Positions 7,120 to 17,073 are shown, counted from the stretch's first letter. The stretch is 64,000 nt of DNA from Rahnella sikkimica (GCF_002951615.1 NZ_CP019062.1:3720001-3784000), one strand, 5' to 3'. Numbers and translations: made by a program. Notes: generated from the sequence alone by a model not told the origin.

Positions 7120-8327
7120 ATCACAGTTTTAATTAAATTTGAAACTTTGAAATGAGCATTTTTCCTTTCCTCAAAGTAATCATACCTGTCATAGATCCCT
7201 TCTACACCTTTCAGTTTATGGTTCAAACACCGTTCGGCTACATGTGGAGGAACTGACAGTGATGCAAGCAAGCTCCGGCTTGTTCTTCGCAAGTCATGGA
7301 CAGTAAAATACTCGAGATTCCCCATTACATTAGGTGGTTGTTTCTTCTTGCCTGGCTCAACCCCAAAAAGTTTAGCTATTGCCCTATTGAGGGTATCTTT
7401 TCCCATATGTAGATTCTTACTGGATCTGCGATTCGGAAAGACATAATCAGAACTAAAAGCTCTAACTTTAAGCTCTTTCAACATCTCAATCGCAAGTGGT
7501 GGCAGCGGAATCACGATACCTACACCTGATTTACTTCTCTCTTTTGGTAAATTCCATGTTTGATTTTCCAAATCGAATTCTGTCCACGGAGCTTCTGTTA
7601 GCTCACTTTTGCGAACAGCAAGGAGCAGCAGTAGGGCACCGGCAAGGTAGTTATCACGAGAGAAGCTGTCAGAGTGTTCTCTGAAAACTTTAAACACCTG
7701 AGCAATCTCTTCTAAGCCCAATGCTCTTTCTCTGCTTTTTTCGATTCCACCTGCATCATTGACCTTAAACGCAGAAGCTGGATTGTTTAACAATAATCCT
7801 AGCTTGATTGCATGGTCGAAGAGTTGCTTCATGTAGAGCAGAGCATCATTTGAAATGGTTGGTCTTCCACTATCTGTAATTTTTTGCAGAATGAACCGGA
7901 CATCAATGGGAGTTATCTTCGCCAAAGAAAGTTGACCAATCGTTGGAGCAATATCTTTTCTGTACACTCTTTCCGGGATTTGTGGATGCTTCAACCGCTT
8001 AACGAGATCTTTGTGCCAGTCTTCAAATAATCCATCTACTGTGGTGAGTTGCTTAGGTCGGTTAAGTTTCCGTTCAGCAATAGGGTCATCACCGGTGGCA
8101 ACTTTTCTTCGGGTATCTTCAGCGAGACTACGTGCCTCGGACAGGGATAGATGCGATACCTTACTTAAAGTGATTTCTCGTCTCTTAGAGCCGATTGTGT
8201 ATCGAAGCATCCAATACGGCTCACCTTTTGGTGGGATTTTCAGATACAAGCCACGCCCATCTCCAAACTTCCCCGGTTCTCCTGCTTTGATGAGAGACTG
8301 AACTGTCCTGACAGTGAGTGAGGTCAT
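7116..8327 (-). CDS. int: P4-type tyrosine recombinase (integrase)
   Basis: 403 residues. The N-terminal arm-binding domain (DUF4102 type) covers about 1-90, including GDGRGLYLK and SLSEARSLAE. The catalytic domain carries R239 (AVRKSELTEAPW), K266 region (PKERSKSG), H344-D-L-R347, H370 and the nucleophile Y379 (GIYDRY), the full tyrosine-recombinase set. It inserts and excises the island by site-specific recombination. The gene reads away from yicC, with its promoter and arm-type repeats in the 200 bp before yicC's 3' end, so that end is one island boundary. Its base composition is closer to the core than that of the cargo. AGGATAGGTT precedes ATG 8327. Confidence 0.93.
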   Translation of the reverse strand: MTSLTVRTVQSLIKAGEPGKFGDGRGLYLKIPPKGEPYWMLRYTIGSKRREITLSKVSHLSLSEARSLAEDTRRKVATGDDPIAERKLNRPKQLTTVDGLFEDWHKDLVKRLKHPQIPERVYRKDIAPTIGQLSLAKITPIDVRFILQKITDSGRPTISNDALLYMKQLFDHAIKLGLLLNNPASAFKVNDAGGIEKSRERALGLEEIAQVFKVFREHSDSFSRDNYLAGALLLLLAVRKSELTEAPWTEFDLENQTWNLPKERSKSGVGIVIPLPPLAIEMLKELKVRAFSSDYVFPNRRSSKNLHMGKDTLNRAIAKLFGVEPGKKKQPPNVMGNLEYFTVHDLRRTSRSLLASLSVPPHVAERCLNHKLKGVEGIYDRYDYFEERKNAHFKVSNLIKTVI

Positions 8328-8365
8328 AACCTATCCTGATGAAAAATCGTTGTGGGGGGTATATG

Positions 8366-8394
8366 GTTATAAACTGCCAGATTAGACTAGTAAA
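8366..8394 (-). promoter_or_regulatory. Promoter of the integrase gene
   Basis: On the minus strand TTTACT (8394-8389), a 17-bp spacer and TATAAC (8371-8366) form a good sigma-70 promoter about 40 bases before the integrase start. Confidence 0.6.
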
Positions 8395-8423
8395 GAAAAA
8401 ATGCTCCCCCTTTTGCCCCCCGC

Positions 8424-8523
8424 TTATTAGTGGTTTTTGATTGATCTCAGTGGTCTTAAGTAGACTGTGAATTTAATAAAAAAGCCCATTTAGCATGGGC
8501 TTATGGGTTTAAGTGGACTTTGA
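8424..8523. repeat. Three imperfect direct repeats, likely integrase arm sites / island end
   Basis: TTAAGTAGACTGTGA (8456-8470) and TTAAGTGGACTTTGA (8509-8523) match at 13 of 15 positions; a weaker third copy, TTAGTGGTTTTTGA, is at 8427-8440. They lie between the integrase promoter and the yicC stop codon, where arm-type binding sites and the attachment core of a P4-type element are expected. The core itself, probably at or just inside the yicC 3' end near 8524-8560, cannot be fixed without the other island end. Confidence 0.5.
8476..8502 (-). terminator. Terminator downstream of yicC
   Basis: On the minus strand AAGCCCAT and ATGGGCTT form a perfect 8-bp stem with a 5-base loop (8482-8502), then a T run. 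It lies between two of the arm-type repeats, so it may have come with the island or be native. Confidence 0.75.
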
Positions 8524-8529
8524 AAGAAT

Positions 8530-9393
8530 TTACTCGATATTCTGAATCTGCTCGCGCATTTGTTCGATAAGGACTTTCAGCTCGATGGCTGACGTCGTGA
8601 CGTCGGCATTAATCGATTTAGAGGCCAGCGTGTTCGACTCGCGGTTAAATTCCTGCATCATGAAATCAAGACGGCGGCCAACGGCCTCTTCTTTCTTCAT
8701 GATTTTATGCGTTTCTTTAACGTGAGCTTCCAGTCGGTCGAGCTCTTCGGCCACATCAATACGCTGCGCCATCAAGACCAGTTCCTGTTCCAGACGGGTA
8801 TTTTCCAGCTGAACCTGCGCGTCTTCCAGTTTGCTCACCAGACGTTCGCGCTGCCATTGCAGGATATTTGGCATCTGGGCACGGACTTTCAAGACTTCGC
8901 CGCTGACGCCGTCGAGGCGTTGTTCAATCATCGTTTTCAGTGCAGCACCTTCGCTTTCGCGCGCGCTGATAAAGTCGTCCAGCGCGGTATCCAGCGCCAG
9001 CAGCAGTTCTGTGCTTATGGCATCCAGATCCTGTTCTTCGGCCAGCATCACGCCCGGCCAGCGCAGAACTTCCAGCGGATTAATCTCGCCTTCGTCGCTT
9101 TGCATTTTTACCCATTGCGCCGCTTCAACCAGCTGCTTCGCCAGTTTTTCATTCAGCTGCAACGTGCTTTGTGCGCCCGGATCGAGATCAAAACGCAGAT
9201 TACATTCGACTTTACCCCGCGTCAGACGGGCACGGATGCGCTCGCGAATAACCGGCTCCAGGCTGCGGAATTGCTCTGGCAGACGGATGTAAGTTTCGAG
9301 ATAACGTTGGTTTACCGAGCGAAGTTCCCACGCGGCGCTGCCCCAGTCACCCTTAATTTCGCGTCGGGCATAAGCGGTCATACTACGGATCAT
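8530..9393 (-). CDS. yicC: YicC endoribonuclease
   Basis: 287 residues, the same length as E. coli YicC. Begins MIRSMTAYAR, typical of the YicC/YloC family, with the conserved N-terminal YicC domain (about 1-160) including RSVNQRYLE and the C-terminal DUF1732 part ending in a segment rich in glutamate and glutamine (VLIEQMREQIQNIE). Family members are RNases linked to small-RNA turnover and stationary-phase survival. It is transcribed away from rph, which starts 125 bp to the right. Its 3' end is the insertion site of the island on the left; the coding end appears intact, so integration probably restored the reading frame. Confidence 0.95.
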   Translation of the reverse strand: MIRSMTAYARREIKGDWGSAAWELRSVNQRYLETYIRLPEQFRSLEPVIRERIRARLTRGKVECNLRFDLDPGAQSTLQLNEKLAKQLVEAAQWVKMQSDEGEINPLEVLRWPGVMLAEEQDLDAISTELLLALDTALDDFISARESEGAALKTMIEQRLDGVSGEVLKVRAQMPNILQWQRERLVSKLEDAQVQLENTRLEQELVLMAQRIDVAEELDRLEAHVKETHKIMKKEEAVGRRLDFMMQEFNRESNTLASKSINADVTTSAIELKVLIEQMREQIQNIE

Positions 9394-9518
9394 GTATGCG
9401 TCCTGTTAATGTAAAGATGCAGCGATTATAGCCCCGGTAAGCGGGTCATGATAGGCATTACCTCGCGAAGTCCGTATAATGCGCAGCCAAACACGATTCG
9501 CGACCCGGAGAACTATCC

Positions 9519-10235
9519 ATGCGTCCAGCAGGCAGAAATGCGCAACAAGTACGCCCCGTAACACTGACCCGCCATTACACTAAACACGCTGAAGGTTCCG
9601 TGCTGGTGGAGTTTGGTGATACCAAAGTGCTGTGTACCGCGACGGTGGAAGAAGGCGTTCCGCGTTTCCTGAAAGGTCAGGGACAGGGTTGGATCACGGC
9701 TGAATACGGTATGCTGCCACGCTCCACGCACAGCCGTAATGCGCGTGAAGCCGCCAAAGGCAAACAAGGTGGCCGTACTCTTGAAATTCAGCGTCTGATT
9801 GCCCGCTCATTGCGTGCGGCAGTGGATCTGAAAAAGCTGGGTGAATTCACCATCACGCTGGACTGCGACGTTTTGCAGGCTGACGGCGGCACGCGCACTG
9901 CGTCTATCTCCGGTGCCTGTGTGGCGCTGGCAGATGCATTGAACGCGCTGGTGGCGGCGGGTAAGCTGAAAGCCAATCCGATGAAAGGCATGGTTGCCGC
10001 TGTTTCTGTCGGTATTGTGAAAGGCGAAGCGCTGTGCGACCTCGAGTATGTCGAAGACTCAGCCGCCGAAACGGACATGAACGTGGTCATGATGGAAGAT
10101 GGCCGCATGATTGAAGTGCAGGGCACCGCAGAAGGCGAGCCATTCAGCCACGAAGAACTGCTCACTTTACTTTCCCTCGCACGAGAGGGGATCGACACTA
10201 TCTTCCAGGCGCAGAAAGCGGCGCTGGCGGAATAA
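9519..10235 (+). CDS. rph: Ribonuclease PH
   Basis: 238 residues, full length. Starts [13 protein letters not shown] and carries the phosphate/RNA-binding region with conserved [16 protein letters not shown] and the core motif [15 protein letters not shown]. The enzyme trims tRNA 3' ends by phosphorolysis. The C-terminus is complete, unlike the frameshifted rph of E. coli K-12. The stop codon lies six bases before the pyrE attenuator stem, so ribosomes finishing rph control transcription into pyrE. A GGAG site precedes ATG 9519. First gene of the rph-pyrE operon. Confidence 0.97.
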   Translation: MRPAGRNAQQVRPVTLTRHYTKHAEGSVLVEFGDTKVLCTATVEEGVPRFLKGQGQGWITAEYGMLPRSTHSRNAREAAKGKQGGRTLEIQRLIARSLRAAVDLKKLGEFTITLDCDVLQADGGTRTASISGACVALADALNALVAAGKLKANPMKGMVAAVSVGIVKGEALCDLEYVEDSAAETDMNVVMMEDGRMIEVQGTAEGEPFSHEELLTLLSLAREGIDTIFQAQKAALAE

Positions 10236-10241
10236 TTTTTT

Positions 10242-10267
10242 AAGGCGACTGAGAAGTCGCCTTTTTT
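10242..10267 (+). terminator. pyrE attenuator
   Basis: AAGGCGACT (10242-10250) pairs perfectly with AGTCGCCTT (10255-10263) across a GAGA loop, followed by a T run. It lies just after the rph stop, preceded by a T-rich stretch where RNA polymerase could pause. This matches the known UTP-sensitive attenuator in which close coupling of ribosome and polymerase at the end of rph prevents termination. Confidence 0.9.
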
Positions 10268-10320
10268 ATGGCCTGCGGGCTGACAATTGCAGATATAAGA
10301 CGTTAACGAGGAGACCATCA

Positions 10321-10962
10321 ATGAAAGCCTATCAGCGCCAGTTTATTGAGTTCGCACTGAACAAACAGGTTTTGAAATTCGGCGAGTTTACCCTGAAGTC
10401 CGGACGCATCAGTCCTTACTTCTTCAATGCCGGTTTGTTTAATACTGGCCGTGATCTGGCGTTACTGGGACGTTTTTACGCTGAAGCATTGATGGATTCA
10501 AAAATTGATTTTGATTTAGTCTTCGGGCCTGCTTACAAAGGGATCCCGATTGCGACCACCACCGCCGTCGCGCTGGCTGAACATCATGACCGCGATGTGC
10601 CATATTGTTTCAACCGTAAAGAAGCCAAAGATCACGGCGAAGGTGGTTTACTGGTGGGCAGCCCGTTGCAGGGGCGCGTCATGCTGGTTGACGATGTGAT
10701 TACCGCCGGGACAGCCATTCGCGAATCCATGGAAATCATCAATGCCCACAATGCGACGCTGGCGGGTGTGCTGATTTCTCTGGATCGTCAGGAACGTGGC
10801 CGCGCGGATATCTCTGCAATTCAGGAAGTTGAGCGTGATTATCACTGCAAGGTGATTTCAATTATTACGCTCGCGGATTTAATTGAATATCTGGAAGAGA
10901 AAGCGGAAATGGCTGACGATCTGGCGGCTGTTCGGGCTTACCGGCAGGAGTATGGCGTTTAA
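10321..10962 (+). CDS. pyrE: Orotate phosphoribosyltransferase
   Basis: 213 residues, equal to E. coli PyrE. Joins orotate to PRPP to make OMP in pyrimidine synthesis. The PRPP-binding motif is [13 protein letters not shown] (about residues 120-132), and the N-terminal [17 protein letters not shown] is typical of the family. An upstream in-frame extension exists, but GAGGAG at 10308-10313 and the conserved [13 protein letters not shown] start fix ATG 10321. Expressed through the attenuator after rph. Confidence 0.97.
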   Translation: MKAYQRQFIEFALNKQVLKFGEFTLKSGRISPYFFNAGLFNTGRDLALLGRFYAEALMDSKIDFDLVFGPAYKGIPIATTTAVALAEHHDRDVPYCFNRKEAKDHGEGGLLVGSPLQGRVMLVDDVITAGTAIRESMEIINAHNATLAGVLISLDRQERGRADISAIQEVERDYHCKVISIITLADLIEYLEEKAEMADDLAAVRAYRQEYGV

Positions 10963-10994
10963 CATCGGGTAAAACTTCATAAGGCAGGGATGTT

Positions 10995-13202
10995 ATGACA
11001 CAAACTGAAGCGGGCAACAAAGGATGGATGCCTTCCCGGGCGGCAGAGTTTCTCTGTCGCCAGGCGCTGCGTCTGGTTAAAGGCGGAAGCCTGACGCCGG
11101 CGGAATGCCAGCGTATTTATGATTTTTGCGGTGTCCGGCCTGATTATCCGCAATGGCGAAAATTTCTGGTCCCCTTGCTCTCGCTGCTGGGTTTGTTGTC
11201 GCTGGTCGCGGGTGCCGTCTTTTTTGTCGCCTGGAATTGGGCAGGTATGCCAAAAATGGCAAAGTTTGCGCTGGCAGAGTTGTTGGTCGCTGCGCTTGCT
11301 GTCGTCGTCTGGTGGCGCTGGTATGACAGCTTTGCACGCAGTGCCTTACTGGCGACGGGTCTCAGTTTTGGTGTGCTTTTCGCCCTTTATGGCCAGATTT
11401 ATCAGACGGGTGCCGACAGTTGGGAATTGTTCAGAGCCTGGTTGTTTGTCTTCCTGCCTTTAGCACTCATCGCCCGACAGAACAGTTTGTGGTTCTGCTC
11501 CTGGTTGCTTGCCAACCTTACGTTTCAACTTTATTACGCCACGGTGTCTATGTCCCTGATGGACAGCACGGCATTTGACGGTCTCGATTATTTCCCTGCA
11601 ACTGCGCTCTACAGTTATCTGATTGTGCAGATATTGTGTCTGGTCACGCGTGAAGTTCTTTCCCTGCGGGCCATAAAACACAATCCTCAGTCGTGGCTCG
11701 CCAGTCGCTGGTTCTCCCGCGTGATGGCCGGCTTTTTGCTATTGATACTCACTTTCATCGTTACCGCAAATGTGTCCGGCTGGGGCTACGGTTCCCCTCA
11801 TCACTTTGTGACTGCTTTGTGGCTGGTCGTTTTACTGGCGGGCTACTTTTTCTACCGCTATCGCCATCCCGACCTTTGCATCCTGACGCTGGGAACTGCC
11901 AGTTTAGCCGCCATCGGGTGCGTGCTGATCATGCAGATGTTCGACAGTTCTTACGATGTAGGTGGCTTGTTTATGCTGGGCTGCCTGATGGCTTTATGGC
12001 TGGCGGGATGTGGCGCCATGATGTTGTACTTGCGGCGCAAACTCTATGAGAGCCAACCGGTCGAGGTTTCATCCACAGAAATAGCACTGCTGACGGAGCA
12101 ATTACGTCGGCATGATTTGCTTAATCAGACGCAAATTGAAGATATTCAGCAATATGATCATTCTTCTCATCTGCCCTGGTATCTGCGGCTGACGCTGGCC
12201 GTCGGTGGCTGGGTCGCGGCGATGATCATTTTGCTTCTGTTGGTTCTGGTGCTTTATGTTATCGATTTGCTCAATGACCCCAACGCTGCAACGGTGATTA
12301 TCCCTTCGCTGCTTCTTGCCTTTGTCGCGGGCGGGCTTTTACGCTTGCAGGGCGTGAGCAAGCATCATATCGGTCTGGCATGGGGAATAGCCGCAACCTG
12401 TGGTCTCTGTTTTGGCTTCTATCTGCTCTTTGAACCTGACTGGGAAATGTCATTCCTGGTTGGTTCACTCTGTTCAGTACCGGTACTTGCAGTGATGACA
12501 CTGGCAATGCCGGATCGTCCATTCCGCTTTATGGCGATAACGGCGCTGACATTTTTGCTGATCTTTTGCGGCGATTTGCTTGGCGGGATGTACTTACCGC
12601 CATCCGTCCGTTTTTGGGCGGTTTCAGCGCTGGTTGCCGGCATCGTGATTTTCTGGCTGTGGATTGTCAGAGAACAAATTAACTTGAAAGGCACACCATT
12701 TGCTGACGCGGTTTTCCCTTTCCTCTGGGGTATTCCTTCCGGCCTGATATTGCAGTGTTTTTCCGGTATTAACGCTTCGTTCCTCTTCGATGTTTTCTGG
12801 TGGCCTGCGGGGTATTTCGCTCTTTCACTGGAAACTGGCGCAGGCATTGCCGCAGGTTTAGTTCTGGGGTGTCTGTATCAGACTGTGGTGAAAAAGACGC
12901 CATCAGCGCCGCTGCTTCTGGCTGCGGCAGTTTTGTGTGGCGCCGTCGCCTTCTATGCGCCGGGAATCGGTCTGGGCCTGTGGCTGTTACTGATAGCGCG
13001 TTATCAGGGAAGTCAGGGGGTTTTAGCCGCGAGCGGCTGTTTTCTCGCGCTCTATGTCATTGACTGGTATTACTTCCTTGGCGTCAGCTTGTTGCAGAAA
13101 TCCCTTTTACTGTTTGTCACAGGCATTGTTTTGCTGGCACTGGCATTTGCAGCTAAAAAGCTAATCCCTGCAAGAAAGGAGGAGGCTTATGCAAACCAGT
13201 AA
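10995..13202 (+). CDS. DUF2157/DUF4401 multi-pass membrane protein
   Basis: 735 residues. A cytoplasmic N-terminal segment (1-55) with RLVKGGSLTPAECQRIYDF is the DUF2157 signature, followed by about 8-10 membrane helices. A second soluble linker (about 350-385) containing LLTEQLRRHDLLNQTQ precedes another helix block like DUF4401. AGGCAGGG precedes ATG 10995, 32 bp after pyrE. It overlaps the next gene by 14 bp and the pair occurs together in many proteobacteria. Function unknown; it is a membrane protein that acts with a GDYXXLXY partner. The pair separates pyrE from slmA, which are adjacent in E. coli. Confidence 0.85.
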   Translation: MTQTEAGNKGWMPSRAAEFLCRQALRLVKGGSLTPAECQRIYDFCGVRPDYPQWRKFLVPLLSLLGLLSLVAGAVFFVAWNWAGMPKMAKFALAELLVAALAVVVWWRWYDSFARSALLATGLSFGVLFALYGQIYQTGADSWELFRAWLFVFLPLALIARQNSLWFCSWLLANLTFQLYYATVSMSLMDSTAFDGLDYFPATALYSYLIVQILCLVTREVLSLRAIKHNPQSWLASRWFSRVMAGFLLLILTFIVTANVSGWGYGSPHHFVTALWLVVLLAGYFFYRYRHPDLCILTLGTASLAAIGCVLIMQMFDSSYDVGGLFMLGCLMALWLAGCGAMMLYLRRKLYESQPVEVSSTEIALLTEQLRRHDLLNQTQIEDIQQYDHSSHLPWYLRLTLAVGGWVAAMIILLLLVLVLYVIDLLNDPNAATVIIPSLLLAFVAGGLLRLQGVSKHHIGLAWGIAATCGLCFGFYLLFEPDWEMSFLVGSLCSVPVLAVMTLAMPDRPFRFMAITALTFLLIFCGDLLGGMYLPPSVRFWAVSALVAGIVIFWLWIVREQINLKGTPFADAVFPFLWGIPSGLILQCFSGINASFLFDVFWWPAGYFALSLETGAGIAAGLVLGCLYQTVVKKTPSAPLLLAAAVLCGAVAFYAPGIGLGLWLLLIARYQGSQGVLAASGCFLALYVIDWYYFLGVSLLQKSLLLFVTGIVLLALAFAAKKLIPARKEEAYANQ

Positions 13203-13725
13203 TCTGAGAAAATGGCTGGCAGGACTAGTGATACTGCTGGCGCTGATTGCAGTGAATGCAGGTATCTGGCAGAAAGAGCGGGTGCTTAAACAGGGCGCGG
13301 TGATGATATTGCAGCTGGCTCCGGTTGATCCGCGTTCTCTGATGCAGGGGGATTATATGGCTCTGAGATACGCCATCACGCGGACTTTGCAGCAGGAATT
13401 ATACCAACAACGTCAGGGTTGTGATTCAGCTCCACAGCCGCCTTGTCTGCCTGCCAGTGGCAAAATTATTGTGACAGTCAATGAGCAGCGACAGGTCACT
13501 CAGGCGCGGTTTGATAACGGTGAGACGCTGAAGCCTGATGAGCTGCGGGTTAACTATCATATGAATGCTGGAATGCTGACGGTAGGAACGGATGCTTACT
13601 TTTTCCAGGAAGGTCACGGTGAGCGTTTCGCCAGTGCGCGTTATGGTGTATTTCGGGTAGGGCAAGATGGGACGGCATTACTGACCGCAATGCTGGATGA
13701 CAATGGAAAAATGATTCAGCAATAA
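13189..13725 (+). CDS. GDYXXLXY-domain protein
   Basis: 178 residues. One N-terminal membrane helix (about 9-25), then a periplasmic-type domain with L49-MQGDYMALRY, the exact GDYxxLxY motif of the family, and the usual VDPRSL before it. Overlaps the DUF2157 gene by 14 bp; AAGGAGGAGG lies before ATG 13189 inside the upstream gene, so translation is probably coupled. Predicted membrane-anchored partner of the DUF2157/DUF4401 protein; biochemical role unknown. A good terminator follows. Confidence 0.85.
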   Translation: MQTSNLRKWLAGLVILLALIAVNAGIWQKERVLKQGAVMILQLAPVDPRSLMQGDYMALRYAITRTLQQELYQQRQGCDSAPQPPCLPASGKIIVTVNEQRQVTQARFDNGETLKPDELRVNYHMNAGMLTVGTDAYFFQEGHGERFASARYGVFRVGQDGTALLTAMLDDNGKMIQQ

Positions 13726-13734
13726 CGTGAAAAC

Positions 13735-13756
13735 AAAGGGCCTTTCGGCCCTTTTT
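13735..13756 (+). terminator. Terminator after the DUF2157-GDYXXLXY pair
   Basis: AAAGGGCC (13735-13742), TTTC loop, GGCCCTTT (13747-13754) and further T residues. On the minus strand the stem is also preceded by T-complementary A residues, so it may serve slmA too, which converges from the right. Confidence 0.8.
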
Positions 13757-13787
13757 GATATCTGATTTATGTCCCTGCTTCGCGCGT

Positions 13788-14384
13788 TTATTGCAACTGA
13801 GCAGAAATCAGTGGCCAGCGGGTATCAAAGTCCTGAGTCGGACGATACTTGAACTCTGAACGCACAAACCGAGACAACATACCTTCGCAAAAAGCCAGCA
13901 ATTGGCTGGCAAGAAGGGTTTCATCACTGACGAATCCGCTGCCCTCACGCATTTTCTTTTCACGCAATACCTGCCGCAGTTGCGCTTCAATCCGCTCGTA
14001 AAGCTGGCTGATTCGCCCCTGAAGGCGGTCTTGTTCGAACATCAGCGCATGACCGGTCATGATGCGGGTCAGACCCGGATTGCGTTCCGCAAAACCTAAA
14101 ATCAGCAGCAAAATCAGACGGATCCGGTTTAACGTATCTTTTTCATCCTGCAGGATAAGATTGATACGGGTGATCAGACTGTCTTCGATAAACTCAATTA
14201 AGCTGTCAAACATCCGCGTCTTACTGGGAAAATGACGGTAAAGAGCTGCTTCCGAAACGCCAACGCTGGCGGCGAGTTTCGCGGTGGTGATCCGCTGGCT
14301 GCCATCGCTGGACTGAAGCATTTGCGCTAACGCCTGCAAAATCTCTTCGCGCCGGTTCCTTTTTGTCGTTTCTTTCTCTGCCAT
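13788..14384 (-). CDS. slmA: Nucleoid occlusion factor SlmA
   Basis: 198 residues, same as E. coli. TetR-family regulator with an N-terminal helix-turn-helix ([19 protein letters not shown], about 33-51). Bound to its chromosomal sites it blocks FtsZ ring assembly over the nucleoid. The reading frame is open for 17 further codons upstream, but the conserved start [14 protein letters not shown] fixes ATG 14384. Reads in the same direction as dut and coaBC; convergent with the GDYXXLXY gene. Confidence 0.96.
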   Translation of the reverse strand: MAEKETTKRNRREEILQALAQMLQSSDGSQRITTAKLAASVGVSEAALYRHFPSKTRMFDSLIEFIEDSLITRINLILQDEKDTLNRIRLILLLILGFAERNPGLTRIMTGHALMFEQDRLQGRISQLYERIEAQLRQVLREKKMREGSGFVSDETLLASQLLAFCEGMLSRFVRSEFKYRPTQDFDTRWPLISAQLQ

Positions 14385-14555
14385 GTCTGAATAGACCCTT
14401 GCTAAAAAACGGCTAAAATCATGGAGAAACCGCACAACTGCCGCATGAATCGCTGTGATCCTGCGGCTTATTTCGTTCCCTTGGTGTTGTTACGGTCTGA
14501 TAGTGATAAGGATCTGTTCAATATCGCGTCAAAATCAGCGGTGCTGAACAGGTTC

Positions 14556-15011
14556 TTATTGACGGCCTGAGTGGCCAAAACCACCTTCACCGCGTTCACT
14601 GGCGTCAAAATCTTCCACCAGATTGAATTCTGCCTGAACCACCGGCACAAAGACCATTTGAGCAATGCGCTCGCCCGGTTCGATAACAAACGTAGTCTGA
14701 CCGCGGTTCCAGACGGAAACCATCAGCTGGCCCTGATAGTCGGAATCGATAAGACCGACCAGGTTGCCCAGAACGACGCCGTGTTTATGGCCCAGACCTG
14801 AACGAGGCAGGATAACCGCCGCCAGATTGGCATCACCGATATGGATAGCCAGACCGGTTGGCAGCAACGTCGTTTCGCCCGGTTTCAGTTCTACAGACGC
14901 GTACAGACAGGCGCGTAAATCCAGACCTGCGGAGCCCGGCGTCGCGTAGGCAGGTAAAGGGAAAGTCGAACCGATGCGCGGGTCGAGAATTTTAATGTCG
15001 ATTTTTTTCAT
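14556..15011 (-). CDS. dut: dUTP diphosphatase
   Basis: 151 residues from ATG 15011 (an ATG directly before it at 15014 is equally possible). Trimeric dUTPase that hydrolyses dUTP to dUMP. The five family motifs are present: [37 protein letters not shown] and the C-terminal glycine-rich [12 protein letters not shown] that closes the active site. Its start lies 20 bp inside the end of coaBC, as in E. coli, so the two are translationally linked. Confidence 0.97.
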   Translation of the reverse strand: MKKIDIKILDPRIGSTFPLPAYATPGSAGLDLRACLYASVELKPGETTLLPTGLAIHIGDANLAAVILPRSGLGHKHGVVLGNLVGLIDSDYQGQLMVSVWNRGQTTFVIEPGERIAQMVFVPVVQAEFNLVEDFDASERGEGGFGHSGRQ

Positions 15012-16206
15012 CATAACGGCTGACAATCTCTTCTAATAAACGTTGACCAAGCAGGGACTTATCGCTGAGCGGTAAGATTTTATCCCCGTCCTGCCAAAAA
15101 AGATGCAAGGCATTGGTATCAGTATTGAAACCCTGCCCGGCAAGTGAAACGTCGTTGGCGCAAATCAGATCCAGATTCTTGCGGATCCTTTTTTGCCGCG
15201 CGTATTCTTCCACATTCTGGGTTTCTGCGGCAAACCCCACAACATACGGCCGGTTCTCCGTCATTGCCGCTACGCCTGCCACAATATCGGGGTTTTTGAC
15301 CATTTTTACAGTGATTTCATCACCTTGTTTTTTGATTTTTTCTTCAGCAACCAATTGTGCACGGTAATCCGCGACGGCGGCACAGGCGATGAAAATCTGC
15401 TGTGAAGCGGCGGAAAGCTGAACGGCTTTTTGCATATCCAGCGCGCTTTCGACGTCAATGCGGCGGACGTTTGGCGGCGTCGGTTGCGACACAGGCCCGG
15501 CAATCAGTGTGACATGAGCACCGCGGTCAGCGGCCGCTTTGGCAATAGCAAACCCCATCTTTCCTGAACTGTGGTTACTGATAAAACGCACCGGGTCGAG
15601 CGCTTCGCGCGTCGGGCCTGCGGTAACCATAATATTCAGATGCGCCAGATCTTTACGGGCAGAGAAATGCGTATTAGCCAAATCGACGATCACCAGCGGA
15701 TCCAGCATCCGGCCTGGGCCTATATCGCCACAGGCCTGGCTTCCGCTGTCGGGGCCCCAGATTAGCGTGCCGCGTGCGGCCAGTTTTTCCAGGTTTTCCT
15801 GAGTCACGGCTGCGCGGTACATCTGCTGATTCATCGCCGGCAACACGGCGACCGGCGCGGCGGTTGCCAGACAGACGGTTGTCAGCAGGTCATTCGCCAT
15901 ACCGGCGTTCATTCGCGCCAGTAAATCTGCCGTGGCGGGAGCAATCAGAACTAAATCAGCCCACTTGCCCAGCTCGATATGCCCCATTGCCGCTTCGGCA
16001 GCCGGATCAAGCAAGTCATCAGAGACCGGATAGCCAGAAACGGCCTGCAGGCTCAGGGGAGTCACAAAGGATTTCGCCGCTTGTGTCATGACCACGCGCA
16101 CCTCTGCGCCTCTTTCACGTAAGCGACGTACCAGTTCTGGTGCTTTATAGGCAGCGATACCACCGCTGATACCGAGCACAATATGTTTGCCGGAAAGTCC
16201 CGTCAT
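14992..16206 (-). CDS. coaBC: Bifunctional phosphopantothenoylcysteine decarboxylase / synthetase
   Basis: 404 residues. The N-terminal CoaC flavoprotein half (about 1-190) holds [10 protein letters not shown] and the PAMNQQMY substrate loop plus [12 protein letters not shown]; the C-terminal CoaB half has [21 protein letters not shown] and the KMVKNPDIV lysines. Makes 4'-phosphopantetheine precursors of coenzyme A. Three tandem ATG codons (16212, 16209, 16206) follow CGGA; the last is best spaced and gives a family-typical length. Overlaps dut by 20 bp; divergent from radC. Confidence 0.96.
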   Translation of the reverse strand: MTGLSGKHIVLGISGGIAAYKAPELVRRLRERGAEVRVVMTQAAKSFVTPLSLQAVSGYPVSDDLLDPAAEAAMGHIELGKWADLVLIAPATADLLARMNAGMANDLLTTVCLATAAPVAVLPAMNQQMYRAAVTQENLEKLAARGTLIWGPDSGSQACGDIGPGRMLDPLVIVDLANTHFSARKDLAHLNIMVTAGPTREALDPVRFISNHSSGKMGFAIAKAAADRGAHVTLIAGPVSQPTPPNVRRIDVESALDMQKAVQLSAASQQIFIACAAVADYRAQLVAEEKIKKQGDEITVKMVKNPDIVAGVAAMTENRPYVVGFAAETQNVEEYARQKRIRKNLDLICANDVSLAGQGFNTDTNALHLFWQDGDKILPLSDKSLLGQRLLEEIVSRYDEKNRH

Positions 16207-16392
16207 CATCATTGTCCGATTGGTTGTAAGCCGAAAGAAGCGACATTTTAGCATAACGCGGAATGATGACAGCAATTGGCGATGCTCTTATGCGAGTGAA
16301 TAAAAATTCTGCGTAATGCCTCGCAGGCTTTTAACCCGAAAGCTCCGGCCGGCAGGGCGGTATGCCACAATCGGCGCGTAAAAGGAGTCCGG

Positions 16393-17073
16393 ATGACAAA
16401 ATCACAGGAAAGCTGGCCGGGTGAAATACCGCCACGGGAAAAGCTATTACAGCAGGGTGCCAAAGGGCTGACGGATCAGGAATTGCTGGCGATTTATTTG
16501 CGCACCGGTTGCCAGGGGGTGCATGTCATGGAGCTGGCGAAGAATCTTCTGGAGGAATTCGGTTCACTGCATAAATTGCTGATGGCTGATTTTGATTCAA
16601 TGGCGGGCGTTAAAGGGATGGGTGTGGCGAAATTTGCGCAGCTGGCTGCGGTTTCGGAACTGTCGCGCCGATCATATTTACGCCACCTGAATGCTGAAAA
16701 TGCGATGCTCAGTCCTGAGATCATCCGGGAGTATTTGCAGAATTTGCTGGTTTTTCGGGAAAGAGAGGTATTTCTGGTACTTTTTCTCGATAACCAGCAT
16801 CGCGTTATTCGCCATGAGGAGATGTTTGCTGGTACTATTGGGCACGTAGAAGTGTATCCCCGCGAAATTGTTCGCGGTGCGATGAAGGTTAATGCGGCAG
16901 CCCTAATTCTGGCGCATAATCACCCATCCGGTCGGGCTGAGCCCAGCCTGATGGACCGGAAAGTGACCGAACAGATTATCCGAGCGTGCCAACTGCTGGA
17001 AATTCGCGTCCTCGACCATTTGGTTGTAGGTCACGGAGAAACAGTCTCTTTTGCTGAGCGTGGTTGGATTTAG
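16393..17073 (+). CDS. radC: RadC family MPN/JAB domain protein
   Basis: 226 residues. An N-terminal helix-hairpin-helix-like part ([14 protein letters not shown], about 73-86) is followed by an MPN+ domain with H175-N-H177-P-S-G and D188, the JAMM zinc ligands. RadC was once linked to DNA repair but its role remains unsettled. AAAGGAG precedes ATG 16393. Divergent from coaBC, upstream of the rpmB promoter. Confidence 0.94.
   Translation: MTKSQESWPGEIPPREKLLQQGAKGLTDQELLAIYLRTGCQGVHVMELAKNLLEEFGSLHKLLMADFDSMAGVKGMGVAKFAQLAAVSELSRRSYLRHLNAENAMLSPEIIREYLQNLLVFREREVFLVLFLDNQHRVIRHEEMFAGTIGHVEVYPREIVRGAMKVNAAALILAHNHPSGRAEPSLMDRKVTEQIIRACQLLEIRVLDHLVVGHGETVSFAERGWI

Noticed and set aside
14468..14689. 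73-codon minus-strand frame at the end of dut
   Set aside because: Mostly overlaps the dut coding end in another frame; no independent support.
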